A stretch of DNA of 64,000 bases, taken from Methanocaldococcus fervens AG86 (GTDB taxonomy: Archaea > AGJL01 > Methanococci > Methanococcales > Methanocaldococcaceae). A program made the position numbers and the translations under genes. Location: the NCBI RefSeq assembly GCF_000023985.1, contig NC_013156.1, forward strand, positions 360,363-424,362, read 5' to 3'. This document shows positions 44,351 through 53,960 of the stretch, in pieces. Within the stretch, counting starts at the first letter, position 1; the number at the start of each line of letters is the position of its first letter. The notes beneath the pieces are model-generated. The model was not told the origin of the DNA. It made no database searches and saw nothing but the letters and a program-made list of their open reading frames with translations.

Positions 44351-45448
44351 ATGGGATTAAAGATTGGAGTTGTTGTACATGGGCCTGAGATTGTGGATAG
44401 TGGCTACGCATTGAAAATTATAAATTTATTAAAAAAATTTGGGGAAGTTAAGGCAAAGTTAGGAGGAACTATGGGGAGAGTGGCTGTTATAGACAACAAT
44501 TTGCAGGATAGTATAGATATTTCAGAAAAATTGATGCCTTCCCAATCATTAAAAAAATTGGCTGATAATGATATTTTAGTTTTAATGAACTATGGGAAAT
44601 CAAAGATTACTGGGCATACGTTTGGAAAAATTGTTGTTAAGAGGGCAAATTTAAATAAACCAATTATTCAAATTGAGAGGCCTGGGGAAAAGGATGGGAC
44701 AATTATTATTTGGAATGATGATGGTTCAGAAGTTGTTAAAGAGATTGCCAACTATTTATCAAAAGAATTAAACTTAAAAATTGAAAGGTGCATAAGCAAC
44801 GGCTTAGAGGTTTGGGAAGAAAATGGAAGGGTATTTAGAAAAGTTCATGGTGTTGATGTTGGTGAGGCAATATTGGTAAATGGTATTGTTGTTGGAAGAG
44901 CTAAAAGTAATGAGGTTATATTAGTTGCTGAGAATGGAAAGATAGTTGATATCATTGGAGGGGAGTTAAAGGAAGGTGGAATTGAGAAATTAAAAGATGT
45001 TGATTTGAAAACAGCTGTGATAAAAACTGGAGTTTTGAGAAGGCATCCAACAAATCCAAAAATTGAGAATAAAAATATAGATAAGGGTTATGTTGTAGTT
45101 GTTAATCACGCTGGAGAGGACGTTATTGAAAAAATTAAAAATAAAGAAGTTTTGGCAGTTATAACAGTTGGGGATGACACAACAACAATTTGTGGAGATA
45201 TTTTAGCGAGATTTGGAATAAAGATTATTGGCATCACAGATGGAGACAGGGATGATATTTTAAAAAATCCGGTGATATTAAAAGGTTCTGTAATATTTTT
45301 AATAAAAAATATGAGAGATGACGATGTTGGCAAAATTTTAGAGGAAAGCTTAGATTTTGGAAAAGAATACAGCTATGATGAGCTATTAAACGATATTAAA
45401 AAAATATTTAATGAGAAAAACATTTGTTATGAGGAATTTGTTTATTAA
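44351..45448 (+). CDS. DUF2117 family protein
   Basis: A protein of 365 residues. The N-terminal part [46 protein letters not shown] and the middle [15 protein letters not shown] are typical of the methanogen DUF2117 family; the C-terminal [33 protein letters not shown] looks like a nucleotide- or cofactor-binding Rossmann half. Function unknown. The ATG lies just after the stop of the PAPS-reductase-like gene (TGAGAGTTATG), so the two are an operon. A GTG at 44342 overlaps the previous gene and is less likely. Confidence 0.75.
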   Translation: MGLKIGVVVHGPEIVDSGYALKIINLLKKFGEVKAKLGGTMGRVAVIDNNLQDSIDISEKLMPSQSLKKLADNDILVLMNYGKSKITGHTFGKIVVKRANLNKPIIQIERPGEKDGTIIIWNDDGSEVVKEIANYLSKELNLKIERCISNGLEVWEENGRVFRKVHGVDVGEAILVNGIVVGRAKSNEVILVAENGKIVDIIGGELKEGGIEKLKDVDLKTAVIKTGVLRRHPTNPKIENKNIDKGYVVVVNHAGEDVIEKIKNKEVLAVITVGDDTTTICGDILARFGIKIIGITDGDRDDILKNPVILKGSVIFLIKNMRDDDVGKILEESLDFGKEYSYDELLNDIKKIFNEKNICYEEFVY

Positions 45449-45987
45449 CCAATAATTCCAGAGACCTTTAGTGAAATAAGAGTATTTACAATAGTTAATG
45501 CAATTGTTATATAAAGTAGGGTCTTAACGTAAGTTAATGAGCCAATAATAGATTGTTGGGTTTTTGATAAGGATTTAATATTGTTTTTTAAAATTTCAAT
45601 TTTTTTATCATGGGTTTTTAGAGAATTTTCCACATCTACCTTAAGTGAGGATTTTTCCAATGAACGCTTTATCCCTTCCATTTCACTTTTAATAGCCATT
45701 ATTTCGTTGTGGGTATTTTCGATATATTCTTTCATATTTTCTGCAATAGTCAAATATTCATTCAACTTTTTTTCCAGTTCGCTTAATTCTGAAACAGATA
45801 AATTTATTCTTTCATTTGTTATCTTTAATCCATAATGTATTTCATTAACATAGTTGTTAATTTCAGAAATTAGTTCGTTAAGTTTTGTTATGATTTCATC
45901 AGATAAAATTTCTGTTTTTGCAATGTTTGAAGAACCCTTATCAAGCTCTTCTATCAGTTTATTTAACCAATCTACTTTATCGTCCAT
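45445..45987 (-). CDS. Coiled-coil protein with C-terminal membrane anchor
   Basis: A protein of 180 residues: heptad-rich helices from about residue 20 to 150 ([47 protein letters not shown] and onward) and a C-terminal hydrophobic segment, [24 protein letters not shown]. Such tail-anchored coiled coils often organise envelope or cytoskeletal structures, but no family is recognised. The ATG at 45987 follows GGGTGGTAAA. It is convergent with the DUF2117 gene, stops overlapping by four bases. Confidence 0.65.
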   Translation of the reverse strand: MDDKVDWLNKLIEELDKGSSNIAKTEILSDEIITKLNELISEINNYVNEIHYGLKITNERINLSVSELSELEKKLNEYLTIAENMKEYIENTHNEIMAIKSEMEGIKRSLEKSSLKVDVENSLKTHDKKIEILKNNIKSLSKTQQSIIGSLTYVKTLLYITIALTIVNTLISLKVSGIIG

Positions 45988-46207
45988 TTTACCACCCAAA
46001 TATCCACACACAACACCCAGACACACAAATTTAAAAAACATCTTTACATTTTATTTTTAGTGTTATTTTGGTTTAAATTTTAACTATAATATAACGCTTA
46101 TAATATTTAAGTTATATTACAGAGAGATGGATAACTTTATATGCTCCTCTATCATTATTATTTAGTGGTTAATTATTTTTACTCATATGAGAAAAAATGG
46201 TGAGACC

Positions 46208-47080
46208 ATGGCTGAATGTGATGGAAATTGTAACAGCTGTGCATCAAAAAACACATGTTCTGATACAAAAAAACTTTTAGCTCAGCAAGATAAAAAAATT
46301 AGAGAAAATATGTCAAAAATTAAACATAAAATAGTTATTCTGAGTGGTAAGGGAGGGGTTGGTAAATCAACAGTAACAGTTAATTTAGCGGCTGCTCTAA
46401 ACTTGATGGGTAAAAAAGTTGGTGTTTTAGATGCTGATATTCATGGCCCAAATATACCAAAGATGCTTGGGGTTGAAAATGCCCAACCAATGGTTGGACC
46501 AGCAGGAATATTTCCAATAGTTACAAAAGAAGGGATAAGAACCATGTCAATTAGTTATCTCCTACCTGATGATAAAACACCAGTTATTTGGAGAGGTCCA
46601 AAGGTTAGTGGAGCTATTAGGCAGTTTTTAGCTGATGTAGCTTGGGGAGAACTTGATTATTTATTAATAGATACTCCACCAGGAACTGGGGATGAGCAAT
46701 TAACAATCATGCAATCAATTCCGGATATTGATGGAGCTATAGTAGTTACAACACCTGAAGAAGTTTCTATATTGGACGTTAAAAAATCAATAACAATGGC
46801 TAGAATGCTAAATATCCTAATACTTGGAATTATCGAAAATATGAGTGGATTCGTTTGCCCACACTGTAATAAAGTTGTAGATGTATTTGGTAGAGGAGGG
46901 GGAGAGAAGGCTGCTAAAGAGTTTGGAGTTGAATTTTTAGGAAGAATTCCTTTAGATGTTAAAGCAAGGGAGGCAAGTGATAAAGGAATACCAATGGTCT
47001 TACTTGACTGTAAAGCTAGTGAAGAGTTTAAAAAGATTGTTGAAAGAATTGTTGAAAAGGTTGAGGGCAAAAAAGAATAA
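46208..47080 (+). CDS. Mrp/NBP35-type Fe-S cluster carrier ATPase
   Basis: A protein of 290 residues. An N-terminal cysteine cluster (CDGNCNSCASKNTC) as in NBP35 precedes the deviant Walker A LSGKGGVGKSTVTVNLA near 46, DADIHGPNIPKML near 76, LIDTPPGTGDEQLT near 152 and the CPHC cluster ligands near 217. The archaeal Mrp protein carries a [4Fe-4S] cluster between subunits and passes it to apo-targets. The ATG at 46208 follows GGTGAGACC; an ATG at 46187 would add seven residues but lacks a good site. Confidence 0.92.
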   Translation: MAECDGNCNSCASKNTCSDTKKLLAQQDKKIRENMSKIKHKIVILSGKGGVGKSTVTVNLAAALNLMGKKVGVLDADIHGPNIPKMLGVENAQPMVGPAGIFPIVTKEGIRTMSISYLLPDDKTPVIWRGPKVSGAIRQFLADVAWGELDYLLIDTPPGTGDEQLTIMQSIPDIDGAIVVTTPEEVSILDVKKSITMARMLNILILGIIENMSGFVCPHCNKVVDVFGRGGGEKAAKEFGVEFLGRIPLDVKAREASDKGIPMVLLDCKASEEFKKIVERIVEKVEGKKE

Positions 47081-47142
47081 TTTTTATTTTTTAACGAACA
47101 GCCTTTTAAGAAAATCCTGGGGAGAATTAGTTTTGATAAAAT

Positions 47143-47237
47143 GGAAAGCTCTGCTTTCCAGCTATGAAAATCTATGATTTTCATTCAACTTTTACTAAAA
47201 GTTTCATGCCAATAGGATGTAAGCCCCATGCTTGGGG
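47143..47237. repeat. String of four hairpins, intergenic repeat copy 3
   Basis: Four perfect inverted repeats in a row lie between the Mrp and thymidylate synthase genes. They are GGAAAGC-TCT-GCTTTCC, TGAAAATC-TAT-GATTTTCA, AACTTTT-ACT-AAAAGTT, and CCCCA-TGCT-TGGGG. The third shares the CTTTTASTAAAAG stem of the other copies. The remaining bases to 47340 hold an AT-rich promoter. Confidence 0.7.
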
Positions 47238-47340
47238 AAATATTTTAAATCCAAATAAAGAAATTTTTTATTTTTAAAGTTTATATACACAATATAACTT
47301 TTTTTATTTTTATGGTCTAAAATACTGGAGAGGTAAAAAT

Positions 47341-48009
47341 ATGCTATGCATAAAGAAACCTTCTGTAGCGTCATCTTTTGAAGAATTGATACCAAAAATA
47401 CTAACTGAAGGGGATTTGGTGGAAACAGAATTTGGAGAGCGAACAAAAGAGATTAGAAACACAATTATAGAAATCACAAACCCAAAATTGAAAAAAGTTC
47501 CAGAAAAATATCCATTAGGAGAAAAAGCAGTTGAAGAGTATAGGAAAAACCTCTTATACGGTTCAAAAAACATTTTCAGCTATGATTATCATGAGAGACT
47601 ATTTGAATACCCATACAATGAGGAAAGAATTAACCAAATAGATTACATAATTGAAAAATTAAACCAGCAGAAAAATAGTAGGAGGGCTATAGCAATAACA
47701 TGGAATCCAAAGATTGATATTGAGGTTAGTAAGGATGAGAGGGGCTCTGTACCATGCTTACAGTTCATAGAGTTTTTGGTTAGGGATAATAACCTTCACA
47801 TGACTGTAGTTTTTAGAAGTAATGATGCCTTATTGGCTTATGTTGCAAATGCCTTGGGATTAATAAGTTTGGGAGAATATATTGCAGAAAAAACTAACAC
47901 TCAATTAAAAAGCTATGTTCATCATTCTGTTAGCATGCATGTTTATATTGATAGGGATAGAGATTATATCAAAAAATATTTTCCAGAATACTTAAAATAT
48001 ATCGAATGA
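47341..48009 (+). CDS. thyA: Archaeal thymidylate synthase
   Basis: A protein of 222 residues, shorter than bacterial ThyA (about 264), as in the methanogen enzymes (MJ0757 type). The catalytic cysteine lies in SVPCLQFIEFLVRDNNLHMTVVFRSNDA, which also includes the folate/dUMP-binding Arg-Ser-Asn-Asp, and SYVHHSVSMHVYID contains the conserved YxHxY-like block. It methylates dUMP, probably with a methanopterin-type carrier. The ATG follows GAGAGGTAAAA. Its stop codon is the left arm of a perfect 10-bp hairpin. Confidence 0.88.
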   Translation: MLCIKKPSVASSFEELIPKILTEGDLVETEFGERTKEIRNTIIEITNPKLKKVPEKYPLGEKAVEEYRKNLLYGSKNIFSYDYHERLFEYPYNEERINQIDYIIEKLNQQKNSRRAIAITWNPKIDIEVSKDERGSVPCLQFIEFLVRDNNLHMTVVFRSNDALLAYVANALGLISLGEYIAEKTNTQLKSYVHHSVSMHVYIDRDRDYIKKYFPEYLKYIE

Positions 48010-48059
48010 AACTTTTAGAAAAAGTTTCATAGCAATAGAGGTTGTGCCTCTATGCATGG
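48007..48059. repeat. Two-hairpin intergenic repeat, copy 4
   Basis: TGAAACTTTT-AGA-AAAAGTTTCA (10-bp stem, 48007-48029) is followed by ATAGAGG-TTGTG-CCTCTAT (48035-48053) and TGCATGG. It sits between two convergent genes and includes the thyA stop codon, so it may act as a 3'-end structure for thyA. The second hairpin resembles part of the element at 17100-17140. Confidence 0.7.
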
Positions 48060-48764
48060 TTAGATATCCTCCATTTCAGTTATTATATAATTTCCTTCTT
48101 TTCCTTCAAATCCTCTAACTAAAAATGTTTTTCCATTTAATTTTAGGCAGATTTCTCTAACTGTGTCATCAATTCCATACTCGTCAAGCATATCCAAAAT
48201 TCCAGGCATGAACTGTTCTAAGGTTGCTGGAGGGATGTAACATCTTTTTGAAGAAGTTCCAAAGTGTATCTTTCCAAAAACCTTAATCTTTACATCAACA
48301 TCTTCTGGGTCTATCTCTCCACAATTTTTGCAGATGTAGACCAAACCTCTTGGTTTAATCTTCGTTTCAACAATCCCTCTACATATCTTGCAGTAATAGT
48401 TTACAAATATCGTTGATTGAGGCACTTCCAATATAGCTGGAACTTTTACATCAAAAACTTCTCCTTTATTATATAATTCCTCTTTTGGAATTTCTGGTAT
48501 TTCTTTTGGGTACTTAACTCCTTTAATAACCTTTTCAATTATTCTAACGCTCTTTTCTTCTGTTACTATACCAAATATTTCATAGCATTTTCCTTTTTCT
48601 AAAGGAATGGATGTTATAAAGTTCGCTACTCCATCTCTATCAACCATGGTTCCAATATAAAACACAGATCCTTCTTCACTTTCCTTCTTTTTAATGTCTG
48701 CAATCTTAACTTTTGTTAAAATCTGTGAATTTGGTAATAGTGAGGATATCTTTCCTAATACCAT
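48060..48764 (-). CDS. Zinc-containing OB-fold protein, RPA-related
   Basis: A protein of 234 residues. A first OB-fold region (LTKVKIADIKKKESEEGSVFYIGTMVDRDGVANFITSI) is followed by a zinc ribbon, YYCKICRGIVETKIKPRGLVYICKNCGEI, and a second OB-like domain (VKIKVFGKIHFGTSSKRCYIPPATLEQFM). The pattern matches archaeal single-stranded DNA-binding RPA subunits with a zinc finger. It shares a transcript with the RPA-associated gene 19 bases upstream. The ATG at 48764 follows AGGTGAT. Confidence 0.75.
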   Translation of the reverse strand: MVLGKISSLLPNSQILTKVKIADIKKKESEEGSVFYIGTMVDRDGVANFITSIPLEKGKCYEIFGIVTEEKSVRIIEKVIKGVKYPKEIPEIPKEELYNKGEVFDVKVPAILEVPQSTIFVNYYCKICRGIVETKIKPRGLVYICKNCGEIDPEDVDVKIKVFGKIHFGTSSKRCYIPPATLEQFMPGILDMLDEYGIDDTVREICLKLNGKTFLVRGFEGKEGNYIITEMEDI

Positions 48765-48782
48765 GAATATCACCTAAAAAAT

Positions 48783-49493
48783 TTAACTTATTGTTTCTTC
48801 CTCTTCTTCGTCCTCTTTTTCCTCTTCAATTAACTCTGGAGCAACCCTTGGCAAAACAACTTCATCTATAAACTTTTTATGGATTATGTATTCCTTAGGT
48901 TGGACAATTACAGGCATGTCATTTAATGTTAATGATATAGCCTTTCTAAGCTCACCTTCTTCAGTTCTAAATTCAACAGCCCCAAATCTTACAAATCCTC
49001 TTATAAACATTCCAGTAAATACTTCAGGATTTGCTTTAATTCCAAATAATCTTAATTTTCCCCATCCATATCCATCAAATACTCTAAATATTGTGTAATC
49101 CTTACCTGTTGAAGTTCTTCTATGCTGAACTCCTACAACAATCCCTACTATAATCCCTCTTTGTATAGGAACGCCATTTATATCCAAATAGGTAATTCTC
49201 TCATCGTCTTCATCAATTCTCTTTAAATATTTAGCCCTACACAAAGATAAAGGAATTGGAACAGCGGTTCTCATTTCCTGACCTTTTACAACCTTTAAAT
49301 CATCCAAATTTCCTACAAATCTCACATCTTTTTTTGGATACGGTTCATATCTTCCCAATATACTTTCGTAATCGTCAGCCCTAATTTGTAAATAAGTTTC
49401 TTCCAATTCTTCAACACCTTCGTCAGTATAGACGGTTGAATATCTCACAATCTCTACTTTATCATCTTCAATCTTTATTCCATATTTTACCAT
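48783..49493 (-). CDS. RPA-associated protein (COG3390-like)
   Basis: A protein of 236 residues ending in a highly acidic tail (EEEKEDEEEEETIS). The middle, GVQHRRTSTGKDYTIFRVFDGYGWGKLRLFGIKANPEVFTGMFIRGFVRFGAVEFRTEEGELRKAISL, is the conserved core of the euryarchaeal RPA-associated protein family that is coupled to RPA genes. The acidic tail may mimic DNA or bind a basic partner. The ATG at 49493 has AGGTGATG six bases upstream. Confidence 0.75.
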   Translation of the reverse strand: MVKYGIKIEDDKVEIVRYSTVYTDEGVEELEETYLQIRADDYESILGRYEPYPKKDVRFVGNLDDLKVVKGQEMRTAVPIPLSLCRAKYLKRIDEDDERITYLDINGVPIQRGIIVGIVVGVQHRRTSTGKDYTIFRVFDGYGWGKLRLFGIKANPEVFTGMFIRGFVRFGAVEFRTEEGELRKAISLTLNDMPVIVQPKEYIIHKKFIDEVVLPRVAPELIEEEKEDEEEEETIS

Positions 49494-49636
49494 AAGCATC
49501 ACCTGTAAAATTGATAACAATAATTTATGTAATTATATTATTATGTAAATCTTTTTATATTTAATATATACTTTTCGGTTAAAATTTTTAATGCATGACA
49601 CTAAGGAGATAGAGTAAAAAGTTTATGGTGGTATAT

Positions 49637-50815
49637 GTGATAGCAAATGTGGATTTGCATATTCATTCAAGATTTTCTGGAGGAACGTCAAAAGACATGA
49701 ATATTGAAAACATCTTAAAATATGGGAAATTGAAAGGGTTGCATATTATTGGAACTGGAGATTGCACACATCCGGATTATTTAGAAGAGATAAAGCAATA
49801 TAAGGATAGAGAGTTGATTTTAACTACAGAGATTGAGGATAAAGATAGAGTCCATCACCTCATTTTACTCCCATCTATAAGTAAGGTTGAAGAGTTGAGA
49901 GAAGTTTTAAAAAAATATTCTAAAAATATTGATATAGAAGGAAGACCAAAGATTTCTATTGGCGGAGCTGAGCTTTTAGAAATAGTTAAAGATGTTGATG
50001 GCTTAATAGGACCTGCACATGCCTTTACACCGTGGACATCGCTTTACAAATCTTTTGATTCAATATATCAATGCTATCAGAAAAAACCTGATTTTATAGA
50101 GCTCGGTTTATCGGCAGATACTGACATGGCAGACATGATTCCAGAGCTGAGAGAGTTTCCATTTTTATCAAACTCCGATGCACATTCATATCATCCTCAT
50201 AGGTTGGGAAGAGAATTCAACCAAATGGAAGTTGATTATATTGGGGGAGTGGAGGATAACTTTGAACAGATAAAAAAAGCAATAAAGCATAATAAAATTA
50301 TAGCCAACTATGGATTAGACCCAAAATTAGGGAAATATCATTTAACTGCCTGTTCAAGATGTCATACGAGATTTAAGTTGGAAGATGCTAAAAAATTCAA
50401 ATGGAAATGTCCAAAGTGTGGAGGAAGTATAAAGAAGGGAGTTTTAAGTAGAGTTGAAGAGCTAAGTGATGGAAAAATAGAACATCCACCATTTAGGCCT
50501 CCATATTATAAGTTAATTCCATTGGCTGAGATGATTTCCTTAACAATAGGAAAGGGGATATTTACAAAGGCTGTTCAAAGCTTATGGGAAGAGTTTATTA
50601 AAAAATATGGGAATGAGATTGAGGTCTTAATAAATGCTGATATTCAAGATTTAGCTAAAATTCATCCAAAAGTTGCAGAAACTATTAATTTGTTTAGAAA
50701 AGGTAAAATTTACATCTATCCTGGCGGTGGGGGAGAGTATGGAAAAATCTCTTTTAAACCGCAAAAGATTGAGTGGTATAGGGAAGAAGTAACATTAGAT
50801 AGGTGGCTAAAGTAG
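49637..50815 (+). CDS. PHP-domain phosphoesterase (TIGR00375 family)
   Basis: A protein of 392 residues. PHP motifs are present: ANVDLHIHSRFSGGTS, HIIGTGDCTHPDYL, HHLILLPS, GPAHAFTPWTSLYKSF and SNSDAHSYHPHRLGREFN, giving the usual three-metal site. A zinc ribbon, CSRCHTRF...WKCPKCGGSI, is inserted at about 236-258. The family is common in archaea; the substrate is unknown, though a DNA or nucleotide phosphodiester is likely. I chose GTG at 49637, which has GGTGG five bases upstream; an ATG at 49625 contains that motif. Confidence 0.82.
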   Translation: MIANVDLHIHSRFSGGTSKDMNIENILKYGKLKGLHIIGTGDCTHPDYLEEIKQYKDRELILTTEIEDKDRVHHLILLPSISKVEELREVLKKYSKNIDIEGRPKISIGGAELLEIVKDVDGLIGPAHAFTPWTSLYKSFDSIYQCYQKKPDFIELGLSADTDMADMIPELREFPFLSNSDAHSYHPHRLGREFNQMEVDYIGGVEDNFEQIKKAIKHNKIIANYGLDPKLGKYHLTACSRCHTRFKLEDAKKFKWKCPKCGGSIKKGVLSRVEELSDGKIEHPPFRPPYYKLIPLAEMISLTIGKGIFTKAVQSLWEEFIKKYGNEIEVLINADIQDLAKIHPKVAETINLFRKGKIYIYPGGGGEYGKISFKPQKIEWYREEVTLDRWLK

Positions 50816-51598
50816 TTATTTTGAAAAATCAATTTCTGTTCCTTCAACCTCTCCTAATAATGCCTTATAAATATTATTAACTTTATTTCCATTAAATACA
50901 AATCCTCTACATTTATTTCTCCTAATCATCTCTATTTTATACCTCATTCCTCCTGTAACGTCTATGGTGTTTGAGCCGCTTAAATAACTTAATACTTCAT
51001 CAATATTTTTTTCATCAATTCGTTTTATCACATTGTTGTTGATTAAAACGCCATCGACATCTGTAGCATAAAGAATTAAATCAGCTTTTAAATTATTAGC
51101 TAAATAAGGAACGATATCATCACCAGAGATTATTTTAAAGTTGTTTTTATCATCAACAACTATATCTCCATGAACTACTGGAACTAAATTTCTTTTAAGC
51201 ATCTCTTTTATAGCAGAGGTGTCAAAAATTAGCTTATCTCCAAAAACTACAAATGAAGATGGCTGTATGGAAACAGCTGGGATTCCATAGCTCTGTAAGG
51301 TGTCTATAACTATGTTGTTAAATCTCCTCATAGCCTTTTGTATGTCCCAAAATCCTTTCTCCATATTTACAAATGTTTTATTTCCATTTTCAATTTTTAG
51401 ATATTTTTTAGCTACAGGATGTCCAAAAGAACCTCCACCATGCACCAATATTAGTTTTATCTCCTTATTTTTATTTTTATAATAATCTAAGGCATTTCTT
51501 ATTTCCATTGCTATTCTCTCTAAATTGTCCCACTTCACGGAAAAAGGCATATTTTTGTTAGACAAAATACTTCCTCCCAATTTTAAAATAGTTGGCAT
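50816..51598 (-). CDS. ipk: Isopentenyl phosphate kinase
   Basis: A protein of 260 residues, amino-acid-kinase fold, matching MJ0044. MPTILKLGGSILSNK opens the protein, LVHGGGSFGHPVAKKYL near residue 52 carries the His that binds isopentenyl phosphate, and LILYATDVDGVLI near 173 and VTGGMRYKIEMI near 213 complete the fold. It phosphorylates isopentenyl phosphate to isopentenyl diphosphate in the archaeal mevalonate pathway, feeding lipid synthesis (GGGP synthase is at 2.4 kb). It is four bases downstream of the methyltransferase and part of a minus-strand operon with it and the beta-CASP gene. Confidence 0.93.
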   Translation of the reverse strand: MPTILKLGGSILSNKNMPFSVKWDNLERIAMEIRNALDYYKNKNKEIKLILVHGGGSFGHPVAKKYLKIENGNKTFVNMEKGFWDIQKAMRRFNNIVIDTLQSYGIPAVSIQPSSFVVFGDKLIFDTSAIKEMLKRNLVPVVHGDIVVDDKNNFKIISGDDIVPYLANNLKADLILYATDVDGVLINNNVIKRIDEKNIDEVLSYLSGSNTIDVTGGMRYKIEMIRRNKCRGFVFNGNKVNNIYKALLGEVEGTEIDFSK

Positions 51599-51602
51599 TA
51601 TT

Positions 51603-52385
51603 TCACCTGTATCCCTTAATTATATATCTCAACCTATTTCCAGTTTTGATTTCATCAACTTCAACACTCAGTCCAACATCATCCATTTTTTTAATTATCA
51701 ACTCTCTTCTTTTTTCTGGCTTTTTTGGCATCATTAAAGAAATAACTCCTTTTTCATTTAAAAAATTAATTCCCTCCTCAATTATTCTCAATGAAAACTC
51801 CTCCCCAAAATTTCCTCCGCCGATTAGTTCAACATTCTTAGCTAAAGCCCCTCCAAACTTCCTTCCACTTGCAACAGAGTTTTTTGAATAAAAAGGAGGA
51901 TATGATATTATTAAATCAAATTTTTCATCTTTAATTTCATCAATTCCTTCAATAATTTTTCCCTTAGAATTTATAATTTTTACATCCAGTTTGTTTCTCT
52001 TTACATTTCTTTTTGCAAATTCAATAAAATCATTATCAACTTCAGTTGCATAAACCTCTGCCTCATAAAATTTTTTTATTAATAAAGATATTATAGCTGA
52101 ATGTCCTGTCCCTATTTCCAAAACCTTTGGCTTTTCTATGTTTAGTTTCTTTAACGTTTCAAAAGTAGAGTTTATAAAAAGATATCTGTTTATTGGCGTG
52201 GGAATTAATCCATTTTCATGAAACTCAACGTCCAATCCAAATAAAACCTTTAAAATTGTTTTATTGTATTCAATTAAGGCATTTTTGTCTTTAAAGTTAA
52301 TTCTAAGTTTATCTCCTTTTTTATACACATATTTTTTTAGATTTTCGTTATATTTTATCGCATCTTCAATCTTCAATCCCAACAT
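51603..52385 (-). CDS. RlmF/METTL16-like methyltransferase
   Basis: A protein of 260 residues with methyltransferase motif I LEIGTGHSAIISLLI near 100 and a motif IV reading LIISYPPFYSKNSVASGRKFGG. That wider pattern is the RlmF/METTL16 N6-adenine RNA methyltransferase type, but the usual NPPF is SYPPF here. The C-terminal half (ELIGGGNFGEEFSLRIIEEG) also fits. The target RNA is unknown. The start at 52385 has GAGG seven bases upstream; an ATG two codons earlier is too close. Confidence 0.78.
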   Translation of the reverse strand: MLGLKIEDAIKYNENLKKYVYKKGDKLRINFKDKNALIEYNKTILKVLFGLDVEFHENGLIPTPINRYLFINSTFETLKKLNIEKPKVLEIGTGHSAIISLLIKKFYEAEVYATEVDNDFIEFAKRNVKRNKLDVKIINSKGKIIEGIDEIKDEKFDLIISYPPFYSKNSVASGRKFGGALAKNVELIGGGNFGEEFSLRIIEEGINFLNEKGVISLMMPKKPEKRRELIIKKMDDVGLSVEVDEIKTGNRLRYIIKGYR

Positions 52386-52396
52386 ATTCATCCTCT

Positions 52397-53683
52397 TTAA
52401 ATTCTTATCTTATCACCCAATTTTGGAGCTATTGCATCAAATCCATGCTCTAAAGCCCAATTTCTTAAAATTGTTGCTTGAACTTCCTCCCCATGCTGTA
52501 TAATTAACAGCTCAGGATTTACTTTTTTAATTACCTCATGTAACTCATCCATTCCAGCATGGCATGAGAAGTTGTACATACAAATCTCTAAGTTTGGCTT
52601 AACTTCATTCTTATCAATAAATAACTTCCCTGTCTCAATTAAATGTCTTCCATTTGATTCTCTAACTTGATATCCAGTTAATAATAAGGCATTTTTTGGG
52701 TCATGCATGAACAACTTTAAATAATATAATATAGGCCCTCCATCCAACATTCCCGCAGTTGTTACAACAATTCCTCCATTTTTTGATAAATTTTCAACTG
52801 CCCTAATCCTATCTTCTGATTTTTCAATTATTTTAACATTCTTTAAAGCTTTTTCTAAGTGTATTGCTTCATTTAGCATGTGTTTGTAGTTAAGCATTAA
52901 CTTTGTAACGTCAACAGCCATTCCATCTAAGTAAATTGGAGCATCTATATTGTAATCATTCAATATCAACAATATCTCCTGAGCTCTATCTACAGCAAAT
53001 ACTGGGATTAAAGTAACCCCTCCCCTAAATAAAACTTCTTTTATTTTCTCTATAAAACTCAGCTCAACAGCTTTTCTATCCGGGTGTATGCTATTCCCAT
53101 AAGTTGATTCTATAATCAAAACATCGATATCATCCTTTGTATAGCTCAAATCAGCCCCTTTTGTTAATCTTGTGTCCCTAAGCTTTATATCTCCAGTGTA
53201 TAGGATAGTTTTTTTGTCGTGATAATTTAACAATATGGAGGCACTTCCAGGGATGTGTCCAGCACTAAATAACTCATAGGAGAAATCTTTGTAATACTTT
53301 TTTTCGTTATAGCTTAATGGAATTGTATGCCTCATAGTCTCTTTTACATCATGGCCGTTGTAGGGTATTTTCTTACTCTCTGTTTCAGCAATTTTCACCA
53401 TATCTTTTAATAAAATCTTAATCAATTTTTTTGATAATTCAGTTGTGATTATTGGAACATCTATTCTTTTGTGGAATAGTATTGGAAGAGCTCCTGAATG
53501 GTCGAGATGAGCATGAGAAACAAAAACTTTATCCACATCTCTTATGGACTCATCCAATATGGGATATTCAATCTCCTTTCCAAGCTTAACCCCACAATCA
53601 AGCAATATTTTACTTTTGTCAGTTTTTATTTCTATACAGCTTCTCCCAACCTCTAACGCTGCCCCTCTAAAAATAATTTCCAT
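52397..53683 (-). CDS. Beta-CASP ribonuclease (aCPSF2-like)
   Basis: A protein of 428 residues. The metallo-beta-lactamase part has IIFRGAALEVGRSCIEI and VSHAHLDHSGALP (HxHxDH), SAGHIPGSASI and YTGDIKLRDTRLTKGADLS; the beta-CASP part has ESTYGNSIHPDR, VTTAGMLDGGPILYYL and a C-terminal IIQHGEEVQA. It lacks the KH domains of FttA (12075), so it is the shorter archaeal aCPSF2 type, probably an RNA-processing nuclease. The ATG follows TGGTGGTAGT. It leads the operon with the methyltransferase and IPK. Confidence 0.9.
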   Translation of the reverse strand: MEIIFRGAALEVGRSCIEIKTDKSKILLDCGVKLGKEIEYPILDESIRDVDKVFVSHAHLDHSGALPILFHKRIDVPIITTELSKKLIKILLKDMVKIAETESKKIPYNGHDVKETMRHTIPLSYNEKKYYKDFSYELFSAGHIPGSASILLNYHDKKTILYTGDIKLRDTRLTKGADLSYTKDDIDVLIIESTYGNSIHPDRKAVELSFIEKIKEVLFRGGVTLIPVFAVDRAQEILLILNDYNIDAPIYLDGMAVDVTKLMLNYKHMLNEAIHLEKALKNVKIIEKSEDRIRAVENLSKNGGIVVTTAGMLDGGPILYYLKLFMHDPKNALLLTGYQVRESNGRHLIETGKLFIDKNEVKPNLEICMYNFSCHAGMDELHEVIKKVNPELLIIQHGEEVQATILRNWALEHGFDAIAPKLGDKIRI

Positions 53684-53798
53684 ACTACCACCATTTTTTT
53701 GTTAATTTTAATTTCTATTTTTTTCTTATTAAATGTTTTTATAAAAAAGTTATTGATATATTTAATTATATTGATAAATTAGGATAAAAATAAGAGGA

Positions 53799-53960
53799 GT
53801 TTCTTACCTAGACGGTCTGATTTTAACTCTCTGGATATTGCCTATACTTTGCCTTATATCTAGTTTCCATACCGAGACGGTCTGATTTTAACCTACAGTA
53901 ACAAGACATATCAAAAAAGGAACAATCCCTGTTTCCATACCGAGACGGTCTGATTTTAAC
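53799..53960 (-). CRISPR. CRISPR mini-array with three repeats and two spacers
   Basis: Two identical 30-bp repeats (53863-53892 and 53931-53960) and one degenerate 29-bp copy (53799-53827) share GAGACGGTCTGATTTTAAC on the plus strand. On the minus strand the repeat is GTTAAAATCAGACCG-, the known Methanocaldococcus type. Spacers are 53828-53862 (35 bp) and 53893-53930 (38 bp). The degenerate copy at 53799 marks the trailer end, so the array is read on the minus strand from about 53960. No cas gene is in this window. Confidence 0.93.
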
